Assembly: GCF_001244545.1 (NCBI RefSeq) | Contig: NZ_LN852694.1 | Location: 378,172-442,171, forward strand | DNA from: Candidatus Stoquefichus sp. SB1 | Lineage (GTDB): Bacteria; Bacillota_I; Bacilli_A; Erysipelotrichales; Coprobacillaceae | Length of the DNA: 64,000 nt | Direction: 5' to 3' | Shown here: one piece after another, positions 1-7,296 of the stretch | Position numbering within the stretch: position 1 is the first letter of the stretch | Layout of the letters: each line of letters opens with the position of its first letter | Translations under genes and position numbers: made by a program | Notes under the pieces: generated by a model | What the model was told of the DNA's origin: nothing | The model's database searches: none | What the model saw: only the letters and a program-made list of their open reading frames with translations

Positions 1-993
1 TTCATCAGCTGGTGCTGTGTAAAGACCATCAGGCCAATAACCTTGATCAAGTACACCATTCATAAAAATTGGCTGATGATTCAAACAAACTCTCGGAATA
101 TTATTTTGATCCTTTTCAATTGTATATATACGCATTGCAAAATAACATTCAACTTCATCATGCTCTGTTTTTATCTGCAAAGAATAAAGGTAGGGATGAT
201 CAGGACTCCATGATTGTTTATTTTCTATTGGTAATATATAACAATCATGAGGCTCTATGAAAGATACAGGATTTTGATGAGAGACTATCATTTGAATATT
301 TGAAGGTGCAATATCACTCCATATTATGGAAACCTTAATTTGATCATGATCATAATCAGGAATAATTTTTACGTCCTGAATATAATTTTGTGGAACCCAT
401 TCTAACCAGACACTTTGCCATATACCACTTTGTGCAGTATAATACATTCCACCACGGTTTAAACGTTGTTTTCCTTTGCTGTGATATGATGTATCAGATA
501 AATCTTGAACACAGACTGTTAAAAGATTATCTTTTTCTTTTAAGGCATCAGTAATATCAATCGTAAAAGGCAAATATCCTCCAACATGATGTTCTATTAA
601 TAATTGATTAATATAAACATCAGCAATCTGATCAACTGCTCCAAAATGTAATAAACAACGTTTATTGCAAGAAGGTGATACGTTAAGTGATGTCTGATAC
701 CAAAGGTATTCATCAGGCTGTAATTGCCTTTGTACTTGTGATAGCTGACTCTCAGGTGAAAAAGGAACAAGAATTTTTCCTTCAAAAGCATCAGGAAAAG
801 CAGTTGTTTTGCTAAAGCAATAATCCCATAAACCATTTAACATTTGATAATTGTCTCTTTTCATTTGTGGTCTTGGATATTCTTGTAATATATGCTTTTT
901 ATCAAGCGATTTTCCCCATCTTGTCCAAAGAGAAATTAAATTTTCTTTTTCCTGAAATAATCGAACTGTTTTGATAGCATTTAATAATTGCAT
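1..993 (-). CDS. Glycoside hydrolase family 2 protein, 5' part only (331 codons, cut by window edge)
   Basis: An open frame runs leftward from an ATG at 993 to the window edge with no stop, 331 codons. It follows an AAAGGTGA ribosome site a few bases upstream. The protein begins with a sugar-binding, jelly-roll-like N-terminal region (residues 40-190, with LNGLWDY, VPFSPESQLS and a GGMYYTAQSGIWQSVWLE stretch) and an immunoglobulin-like domain (about 190-300), and ends in LNHQPIFMNGVLDQGYWPDG, the entry to the TIM barrel. These are the hallmarks of the beta-galactosidase/beta-glucuronidase group. The catalytic glutamates lie outside the window, so substrate cannot be assigned. No signal peptide is visible, so it is probably cytoplasmic. 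Confidence 0.85.
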   Translation of the reverse strand, partial: MQLLNAIKTVRLFQEKENLISLWTRWGKSLDKKHILQEYPRPQMKRDNYQMLNGLWDYCFSKTTAFPDAFEGKILVPFSPESQLSQVQRQLQPDEYLWYQTSLNVSPSCNKRCLLHFGAVDQIADVYINQLLIEHHVGGYLPFTIDITDALKEKDNLLTVCVQDLSDTSYHSKGKQRLNRGGMYYTAQSGIWQSVWLEWVPQNYIQDVKIIPDYDHDQIKVSIIWSDIAPSNIQMIVSHQNPVSFIEPHDCYILPIENKQSWSPDHPYLYSLQIKTEHDEVECYFAMRIYTIEKDQNNIPRVCLNHQPIFMNGVLDQGYWPDGLYTAPADE

Positions 994-1019
994 AATCGTC
1001 ACCTTTGCTTTCTACTTTC

Positions 1020-1048
1020 ATTATACAATGTGTCATAGATAAAGTTAA
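1020..1048 (-). promoter_or_regulatory. Promoter of the GH2 gene
   Basis: On the minus strand TTAACT (1048-1043), a 17-base spacer and a perfect TATAAT (1025-1020) stand just upstream of the GH2 start at 993. Confidence 0.55.
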
Positions 1049-1230
1049 TGTTTAATCATTTTAAAAATCTTTTTTTATTAAAAAATGAAAAAATTTTCTA
1101 AAATAGAAAACAAAAAAAGAAATATTTAAAGAAAATAAAAAATGTTGATAAATTCAGTGAAAAAAATCACAAACCTTGTTAAAGATAGCAAAAATGTGTG
1201 AAAAAATACGTATAATCACGTGAAAATATC

Positions 1231-1259
1231 TTGCTATATAAACGCTTTCAAGATATAAT
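1231..1259 (+). promoter_or_regulatory. Promoter of the FMN-binding-like lipoprotein gene, with a possible cre site in the spacer
   Basis: TTGCTA (1231-1236), 17 bases, TATAAT (1254-1259). The spacer segment 1237-1250 read on the minus strand is TGAAAGCGTTTATA, one mismatch from the CcpA cre consensus TGWNANCGNTNWCA. A CcpA dimer there would block the promoter, suggesting catabolite repression. The promoter is seen; the cre role is inferred. Confidence 0.6.
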
Positions 1260-1298
1260 GTAGGTAGTTCAAAAAAGATATATGGGAAGGAGAATTTT

Positions 1299-2237
1299 AT
1301 GAACAAATTAGTAAAAGTATTAGCTGCATCTGCATTAGTTGCAACTGTTCTAGTTGGATGTGGTAAAAAAGATGACACTGCTGGAGGAAGCACTGCTGCT
1401 AAATATGCAAAAGTTGGTTTAGGGATTGTAAGTAGTTTAAATGATGAAGGTCAAGTTAACACAACTATGGTTGCATTAGGATTAGATAGTGCTGGAAAAA
1501 TCAACTATATTGATGTTGATGTTGCACAATCTACACCTGGTGGTGAAGGTGAATTAGACAAAACGAAAAAAGAACGTGGTGCTGACTATAAAATGAAAGA
1601 TGCATCTCCAATCAAAAAAGAATGGGATGAACAAGCCAAAGCTTTTGAAGAATGGGCTAAAGGAAAAACTCCTGATGAAGTTGCAAAAGTAGATACTATG
1701 GATTTCCATGGCGGAAAAGCTGCTAAAGAAGGAACTGACTTAGCTGCTGGATGTACAATCACAATTGATGATTTCTTAGCTGCTGTTGCTAAAGCAAATA
1801 CAAATGCTAAAGAAGTTAATGCTGCAAAAGTTGGTATCGGTGATGTAATGTCAAATGATGCTGAAAAGAAACAATTGAATACAACTGTAGCTTTAGTTGC
1901 TACTGATGATGCTGGTAAAATCGTATATAGTAATTTAGATGTTGCTCAAATCTACAAAAAAGATGACGGAACAGTGGTTACTGATACAAAAGCTGAATTA
2001 AAAGATAAATATGCTATGAAAGAAGCTTCTCCAATCAAAAAAGAATGGAACGAACAAGCTGTTGCATTTGAAAACTTTGCTAAAGATAAAACTTTAGATG
2101 AAGTTGCAAAAGTAGATACTATGGATTATCATGGTGGAAAAGCTGCTAAAGAAGGAACTGATTTAGCTGCTGGATGTACAATCACAATTGATGATTTCTT
2201 AGCTGCTTATGCTGAAGCTGGAGCTAACTTACAATAA
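1299..2237 (+). CDS. Lipoprotein with two tandem FMN-binding-like domains (PplA-like)
   Basis: The 312-residue product has a lipoprotein signal with lipobox LVGC (Cys21), so it should be anchored outside the membrane. It consists of two copies of a domain of about 130 residues (36-165 and 177-306). Both end with an identical DLAAGCTIT segment, which fits the D-x-x-[S/T]-G-[A]-T flavinylation motif recognised by ApbE enzymes, with Thr153 and Thr294 as presumptive FMN acceptors. The next gene encodes an extracytoplasmic ApbE-like enzyme. Listeria PplA, a flavin-based electron transfer lipoprotein modified by FmnB, is the closest model known to me. The start is fixed by GGGAAGGAG at 1284-1292. 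Two-site flavinylation is inference: the motif differs from consensus at two positions (Ala for Ser/Thr, Cys for Ala). Confidence 0.75.
   Translation: MNKLVKVLAASALVATVLVGCGKKDDTAGGSTAAKYAKVGLGIVSSLNDEGQVNTTMVALGLDSAGKINYIDVDVAQSTPGGEGELDKTKKERGADYKMKDASPIKKEWDEQAKAFEEWAKGKTPDEVAKVDTMDFHGGKAAKEGTDLAAGCTITIDDFLAAVAKANTNAKEVNAAKVGIGDVMSNDAEKKQLNTTVALVATDDAGKIVYSNLDVAQIYKKDDGTVVTDTKAELKDKYAMKEASPIKKEWNEQAVAFENFAKDKTLDEVAKVDTMDYHGGKAAKEGTDLAAGCTITIDDFLAAYAEAGANLQ
1404..2216 (+). repeat. Tandem intragenic duplication (141-codon period)
   Basis: The two halves of the lipoprotein gene repeat with a period of 423 bases. The 3' third of each unit is almost identical at DNA level (for example 1731-1783 against 2154-2206 differ by one base), while the first parts have diverged. 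This suggests duplication followed by gene conversion or strong selection on the flavin-site segment. Confidence 0.85.
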
Positions 2238-2246
2238 AAAATATGG

Positions 2247-2280
2247 AAAAACTGCGAAAATATATCGCAGTTTTTTTTAT
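2247..2280 (+). terminator. Rho-independent terminator after the lipoprotein gene
   Basis: A 10-bp stem (AAAAACTGCG at 2247-2256 with CGCAGTTTTT at 2266-2275) followed by a run of Ts starts nine bases after the stop codon. Confidence 0.85.
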
Positions 2281-2284
2281 TTAT

Positions 2285-2293
2285 TGGTATAAT
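2285..2293 (+). promoter_or_regulatory. Extended -10 promoter of the apbE-like gene
   Basis: TGGTATAAT lies directly after the lipoprotein terminator, with no convincing -35. A transcript would start near 2300, only two to five bases before the start codon, so the message may be leaderless. Confidence 0.55.
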
Positions 2294-2304
2294 AAAAAAC
2301 GGTG

Positions 2305-3438
2305 ATGAAATTGAAGAAAAATATATGTGTTTTATTAGTCGTGATGATAGTGATTTTAAGTGGTTGTCAGAAAAAAGAAAATTATGAATATATGACAAAG
2401 AGGTTTACTGGACCTTTTGATACAATTACAACGTATATGTCATATGTTTTAAGTGAAGATGATTTTAATAAGCAGTGTGAGTTGATTGAAAAAGATCTTA
2501 ACTATTATGATCATTTGTTTGATAAATACAATTCTTATGAAGATCTTAATAATATTAGAACAATCAATGAGTTTGCTGGGAAGAAAGCTATTAAAGTTGA
2601 TCAACCTTTAATTGATTTGTTAGAAATCAGTATAGAGAGAAATCGTACAATCTCTAATAAAGTGAATATTGCTTTTGGAAGCGTTATTGATATATGGCAT
2701 CAGTATCGAGAAAAGGCAGAAAGCCATGATGGTGTTGGAGAAGTTCCTACAAAAGCTGAATTAGAGAAAGCCAATAAGCATACGAGTATAGAGAGCATTA
2801 AGATTGATAAAAAAAATCAAACGGTGTATATTGATGATGCTAATGTTTCTCTTGATGTAGGAGCAACTGCGAAAGGATATGCAATTGAATTGATTAAACA
2901 GGATTTGATTGAAATGGGTGTTGATAATTTCCTTTTAAGTGGTGGTGGTAATGTTGCGAGTCATGGTGAAAGAAAAATATTAAAAGAGGGAGAATTTTAT
3001 CTTGATGAGTGTCAAAAACAGTTTTGTGTAGGAATTGAATCTCCTAAGGATGGTAATTTTAGTCATAAAGCTGATGATGAAGATATTGATAATGAAGCTG
3101 TTTTGGTTGTTCAGGGTGAATCGATTGTCACAAGTGGTGATTATCAGAGATTTTATAAGGATATTCATGGTGTGAAGTATCATCATTTAATTGATCCAGA
3201 TACACTTTATCCAGCAGTTCATTTTAGAAGTGTAAGTATTATCACTGAGGATAGTGGATTGGCTGATTTTCTAAGTTCTGCAGTTTTCTTAATGGAATAT
3301 GAAGATGGTTTAAAATTAGTGAACTCATTGGATGGCGTGGAAGCTATTTGGTTATTGGATGATGGGAAAATAAGATTATCTAGTGGTCTTAAAGACAATG
3401 ATAAACTTTATGTGATTGATAAAGACAGATTGAAATAG
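2305..3438 (+). CDS. apbE: ApbE-family FAD:protein FMN transferase, lipoprotein form (FmnB-like)
   Basis: Transfers FMN from FAD onto a threonine of target proteins. The N-terminus is a lipoprotein signal with lipobox LSGC, which places it outside the membrane like Listeria FmnB. ApbE motifs are all present: DVGATAKGYA, LLSGGGNVASHGE, VTSGDYQRFY and HHLIDPDTLYPA near the C-terminus. Length (377 residues) is normal for the family. It follows the duplicated FMN-binding-like lipoprotein, its obvious substrate. GTG at 2302 and ATG at 2305 are both possible starts; neither has a clear Shine-Dalgarno sequence, and the promoter sits only nine to twelve bases upstream. I chose the ATG. Function is well supported; the pairing with the upstream lipoprotein is inference from context. 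Confidence 0.9.
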   Translation: MKLKKNICVLLVVMIVILSGCQKKENYEYMTKRFTGPFDTITTYMSYVLSEDDFNKQCELIEKDLNYYDHLFDKYNSYEDLNNIRTINEFAGKKAIKVDQPLIDLLEISIERNRTISNKVNIAFGSVIDIWHQYREKAESHDGVGEVPTKAELEKANKHTSIESIKIDKKNQTVYIDDANVSLDVGATAKGYAIELIKQDLIEMGVDNFLLSGGGNVASHGERKILKEGEFYLDECQKQFCVGIESPKDGNFSHKADDEDIDNEAVLVVQGESIVTSGDYQRFYKDIHGVKYHHLIDPDTLYPAVHFRSVSIITEDSGLADFLSSAVFLMEYEDGLKLVNSLDGVEAIWLLDDGKIRLSSGLKDNDKLYVIDKDRLK

Positions 3439-3449
3439 GAGGATGAGGA

Positions 3450-3692
3450 ATGTATAGTTATAAAACAAAAGGGACATGTGCTTCACGTATTGATTTTGAA
3501 ATTGATGATCAAAGAAAAGTAAGAAGTGTTAAATTTATTGGTGGATGTTCAGGCAATACTCAAGGTGTTGCTAAATTAGTTGAAGGTATGGATTTGGATG
3601 AAGTGGTTGCAAGATTAGAAGGAATTCGTTGTGGAATGAAGCCGACGTCTTGTCCTGATCAATTAGCAAAGGCATTAAAGGAATGTGAGTAA
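3450..3692 (+). CDS. TSCPD-domain small cysteine protein (TIGR03905-like)
   Basis: 80-residue cytoplasmic protein with four conserved cysteines (Cys10, 33, 61, 68) and the motif KPTSCPDQL that names the TSCPD domain. Close relatives are stand-alone proteins of unknown function; the same domain occurs at the end of some ribonucleotide reductases, where it is thought to bind metal. The gene starts 12 bases after the ApbE stop, with GGAGGATGAGG as ribosome site, so it is probably co-transcribed with it. Whether it has any part in flavin or redox chemistry is unknown. Confidence 0.85.
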   Translation: MYSYKTKGTCASRIDFEIDDQRKVRSVKFIGGCSGNTQGVAKLVEGMDLDEVVARLEGIRCGMKPTSCPDQLAKALKECE

Positions 3693-3710
3693 AATACTCA
3701 CTTTTTCTTT
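3685..3710 (+). terminator. Terminator overlapping the stop codon of the TSCPD gene
   Basis: GTGAGTA (3685-3691) pairs with TACTCAC (3695-3701), loop of three, followed by TTTTTCTTTT. The stem starts inside the last codons of the gene. Confidence 0.8.
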
Positions 3711-3779
3711 TGGGTGATAAACTTTTTGTAATATTGTCTATTTTTGTATTTTCATCATATCATAGAATAGGTGAAGAAT

Positions 3780-4088
3780 ATGATGATACAAAGAATAAAG
3801 AAAATGCAGTTATTATGTGCATTATGTATGATTTTACAATTGGTTTGTTATAAATGGATAATCCCTTTTCATTTGATAGCGGTATTGATAAGTATTGTCA
3901 TTATATTAAATCAGCGATGGTTTAAAGTGATTCAATTACAATATCATTTTTATTTGATTGGTTTATACTTATATAGGTTATGGATTATGAGTATAGAGGT
4001 TGTTTATTTGATGCAGTTGATTTATGTTGTGTTATGCCTTTATATTGCGATTATGCTTATTTTGTTTTCTTTTCATTGTATATTGTAA
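3780..4088 (+). CDS. Hypothetical small membrane protein
   Basis: About 102 residues, strongly hydrophobic, with three to four likely membrane segments (LLCALCMILQLVCYKWIIPF, LIAVLISIVIIL, a segment near YFYLIGLYLY and a C-terminal IYVVLCLYIAIMLILF). A GTG at 3771 also opens the frame, but AGGTGAAG at 3769-3776 is correctly spaced for the ATGs at 3780 or 3783. It stands alone between a terminator and the dnaE promoter. I recognise no family, and a hydrophobic AT-rich frame of this size could be spurious. Confidence 0.45.
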   Translation: MMIQRIKKMQLLCALCMILQLVCYKWIIPFHLIAVLISIVIILNQRWFKVIQLQYHFYLIGLYLYRLWIMSIEVVYLMQLIYVVLCLYIAIMLILFSFHCIL

Positions 4089-4204
4089 TCATAACAATTA
4101 TTTCCAATGGATTTATTGATTCAATCAAGCTAAAATAAGTGATAGTTAGGTATACTAGAATCATGAATAAAATATCTTTCATAGTATCTTATAGAGTTAA
4201 ATTT

Positions 4205-4213
4205 TGGTATAAT
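4205..4213 (+). promoter_or_regulatory. Extended -10 promoter of the dnaE operon
   Basis: TGGTATAAT, 24 bases before the dnaE start, with AAAGGAGG as ribosome site in between. The -35 region is poor, as is usual for extended -10 promoters. Confidence 0.55.
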
Positions 4214-4237
4214 ATATAAAATAAAGGAGGAAATCGT

Positions 4238-7200
4238 ATGTTTGGACATTTACAGATTTATAGTTCTTATAGTTTTCAAAATAGTACTATTTTGATTAAA
4301 GATTTAATTCATGATGCCAGTGCCAAACATATGGATGCCTTAGCACTGACTGATAAAAATAATATGTTTGGTGTATTAGAATTTAGTGAAGCTTGCTTAA
4401 AAAATGACATTAAACCTATTTTTGGAATGGAAGCAAGTGTAATGATTGAAAATGAAATTTATCCATTTATTCTTTTAGCTATTGATGATATTGGATATTT
4501 TGATTTGGTCAAGGTATGCTGTGATATTAACCTGCATGAAGAAAAATGTATTTCGCTTGAGAACTTATCTTTATATAAAGATCATCTTTATATTCTTTCT
4601 GGTTGTCCTGAGGGAATTGTAGAAAGATTGATTGTGAAAGAAATGGAAGATGAAGCGGTCAAATATTTAAAAAAATTTCAGTCTCTTTTTCAGGATCATT
4701 ATTATGTTATGATTCAAAATCATCGATTAAAATTACAGCAGACATTTAATGAAAGAATGATTTCACTTGCTAAGTATGTACAAATTAAAATTGTCTGTTC
4801 AAATGAAGTCAGTTATCTTAAAAAACAGGATGCTTTAGCAGTTGATTTGATGCAGGCATCTATTCATGGTGTTACATTAGAAGCAAAATATGAACCATTA
4901 ACGCAAGAAAAGTATTTAAAAACAGAAAGTGAAATGCAAGAACTTTTTTCGCCAGAGATTATTGAAGAAACAAGACGTGTTTTGACAACTTGTCGTGCCA
5001 CAATTCCAATGCATGATAAACACTTGCCAGCTTATCCTGTACCACACAATGGAAATGCTTATGAATACCTGCGAGGTTTATGTAAAATGGGCATTCAAAA
5101 AAGATTTTCTCATCAGAATATTCCTCATCAGTATATTGAAAGGTTGAAATATGAACTGCAAGTGATTCATGAAATGGGATTTGATGATTATTTCTTGATT
5201 GTGTGGGATTATGTTCGTTTTGCTAAAGTGAATAAAATTCAAGTAGGGGCAGGAAGAGGAAGTGCTGCCGGAAGTTTGGTGGCTTATGTTTTGGGGATTA
5301 CCAATGTTGATCCACTCAAATATGATTTGCTGTTTGAACGTTTTTTAAATCCGGAACGTGTTTCTATGCCAGATATTGATGTTGATTTTCAAGACGATCG
5401 TCGTGATGAAGTTGTTCAGTATGTGGTTGAAAAATATGGACAGGAACATGTTGCACAAATTGTTACGTTTAATACATATGGACCACGTGTTGCGATTAAA
5501 GATATGGGTAAAGTCATGGGGCTTCCTTTGGCGCGTTTAGAAATTATTGCAAAAATGATACCGACGGGGCCGAAGAATAAAAAGACCATTACAACCATGT
5601 ATCAAACATCAGCACAATTTCAATCAATGATTAATCAGGAACCGATCTTAAAGAAAATTATAGGAGCAACAAGTGTTATCGAACATTTACCTCGTAATAT
5701 TTCAACACATGCAGCTGGTGTGATTTTATCAAAACAACCATTACGTGATGTGATTCCATTAGTCAAAGGACCAACATCAACATTGATGTCACAATATTCT
5801 AAGGATTATATTGAAGATGTGGGTTTATTAAAAATGGATTTTCTTGGTTTAAAGAATTTAACAATGATTGATTATATTTGTAAGGATATTCAACGTGATA
5901 CTGGTGAAACAGTTATGTTAAATCAAATACCTTTAGATGATCAGAAAACTTATGAACTGATTTCAAAAGCAGATACATTTGGTGTTTTTCAATTAGAGTC
6001 TCAAGGAATGCGTAATTTGCTTAGAAAAATGAAACCCTATTGTTTTGATGATATTGTTGCTGCTATTGCTTTATTTAGACCAGGACCAATGGAAAATATT
6101 CCACTCTATCTAAAGCGTCGTGGTCATAATGAGAAAGTGACATATCCATTAAAAGAATTAGAGCCTGTTTTAAAATCAACATATGGCATTATGATATATC
6201 AGGAACAAATTATGCAAGTTGCTCAAATGATGGCAGGCTTTTCATTAGGAAAAGCAGATATCCTGCGAAAGGCAGTATCTAAAAAAGAGACTGCACTGAT
6301 GCAATCTATGAAAGAAGAATTTTTAAATGGCTGTCTTGAAAAGGGATATCAAATAGAAAAAGCTAATGAAGTTTTTGAATTAATTGAAAAATTTGCGAAT
6401 TATGGATTTGGGAAAGCTCATAGTGTGGCTTATGGCTATGTTGCTTATCAGTTAGCTTATTTAAAAGCAAATTATCCACTTTATTTCTTTGCTTCTATTT
6501 TATCTAATGAGCTTTCAAGTGAAACAACCAAATTACATTGTATTCAAGAGTGTAAAACATATCATGTTGATATTTTACCGCCTTCTGTGAATTATTCACA
6601 GGCGCGCTTTATGGTTGAGGATGGTCATATTCGTTATTCATTATTGGCTATTAAAAATGTTGGTTATGCAGGCTATAAAGCAATTGTTGAAGAAAGAAAA
6701 AATGGATTGTTTCAAGATATCTTTGATTTTGTGATAAGAATGGATGAATCAAAAGTTTCTAAAAAAATGTTAGAATCATTAATTGATGCTGGAGCGCTTG
6801 ATGAATTTGGTATGTCACGACAAATGATTCATAAAAATTTAGATAGTATTAGAGATTATGGAAGTTTAAAGAATAGTTTGGGAATTGATGAAAAACCTGT
6901 TTTAACAGTTTATAAAGATACTCAGGAAGAAAAATTAGCAAGAGAAAAAGCTGTTTTGGGTATTTATTTATCAATGCATCCAATTGAACTAATGAAAGAG
7001 AAGTTACAAGTCGCATACGTTAATGTCTCTTCTTTATATGAATATATTGACCAGCATGTCAATATTGTTGTTCAATTACAAAGAGTGAAGAATATTACCG
7101 ATCGTAAAGGTGATGAAATGTGTTTCATCGAAGGATTTGATGAAACAGGAAGTGTAGATGGTGTTGTATTTGCATCACGATATAAAAATATAGGTATGAT

Positions 7201-7294
7201 GTTAAAGAAAGGAAACATTTGTCTTATCAATGGAAGAGTTGATATGAAAGATAAATTATCTTTCATTGTAGATAAGGCAAGAGTGATAGAATAG
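4238..7294 (+). CDS. dnaE: DNA polymerase III alpha subunit, DnaE type
   Basis: Replicative polymerase of the C family. At 1018 residues it is the short DnaE form found in Bacillota beside PolC. The N-terminal PHP domain (about 1-200) is followed by the palm with GRGSAAGSLVAYVLGIT and the catalytic aspartates in MPDIDVDFQDDRRDEV, then GVFQLESQGMR and FRPGPMENIP, tandem HhH near VSKKMLESLIDAGALDEFG and a C-terminal OB fold. In these bacteria DnaE extends the RNA primer before PolC takes over. It lies two bases before polA and heads a replication/repair operon with dnaB and dnaI. Confidence 0.97.
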   Translation: MFGHLQIYSSYSFQNSTILIKDLIHDASAKHMDALALTDKNNMFGVLEFSEACLKNDIKPIFGMEASVMIENEIYPFILLAIDDIGYFDLVKVCCDINLHEEKCISLENLSLYKDHLYILSGCPEGIVERLIVKEMEDEAVKYLKKFQSLFQDHYYVMIQNHRLKLQQTFNERMISLAKYVQIKIVCSNEVSYLKKQDALAVDLMQASIHGVTLEAKYEPLTQEKYLKTESEMQELFSPEIIEETRRVLTTCRATIPMHDKHLPAYPVPHNGNAYEYLRGLCKMGIQKRFSHQNIPHQYIERLKYELQVIHEMGFDDYFLIVWDYVRFAKVNKIQVGAGRGSAAGSLVAYVLGITNVDPLKYDLLFERFLNPERVSMPDIDVDFQDDRRDEVVQYVVEKYGQEHVAQIVTFNTYGPRVAIKDMGKVMGLPLARLEIIAKMIPTGPKNKKTITTMYQTSAQFQSMINQEPILKKIIGATSVIEHLPRNISTHAAGVILSKQPLRDVIPLVKGPTSTLMSQYSKDYIEDVGLLKMDFLGLKNLTMIDYICKDIQRDTGETVMLNQIPLDDQKTYELISKADTFGVFQLESQGMRNLLRKMKPYCFDDIVAAIALFRPGPMENIPLYLKRRGHNEKVTYPLKELEPVLKSTYGIMIYQEQIMQVAQMMAGFSLGKADILRKAVSKKETALMQSMKEEFLNGCLEKGYQIEKANEVFELIEKFANYGFGKAHSVAYGYVAYQLAYLKANYPLYFFASILSNELSSETTKLHCIQECKTYHVDILPPSVNYSQARFMVEDGHIRYSLLAIKNVGYAGYKAIVEERKNGLFQDIFDFVIRMDESKVSKKMLESLIDAGALDEFGMSRQMIHKNLDSIRDYGSLKNSLGIDEKPVLTVYKDTQEEKLAREKAVLGIYLSMHPIELMKEKLQVAYVNVSSLYEYIDQHVNIVVQLQRVKNITDRKGDEMCFIEGFDETGSVDGVVFASRYKNIGMMLKKGNICLINGRVDMKDKLSFIVDKARVIE

Positions 7295-7296
7295 AT

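Larger units (their letters stand above)
994..1298. other. Intergenic region between divergent genes, 305 bp
   Basis: Very AT-rich spacer between the leftward GH2 gene and the rightward lipoprotein gene. It holds one promoter-like element for each direction (1020-1048 minus, 1231-1259 plus) and no coding frame or RNA that I can support. Confidence 0.6.

Noticed and set aside
597-836. 79-codon minus-strand frame inside the first kilobase
   Set aside because: It is a shadow: the GH2 frame on the same strand is open for 331 codons, has a ribosome site and family motifs.
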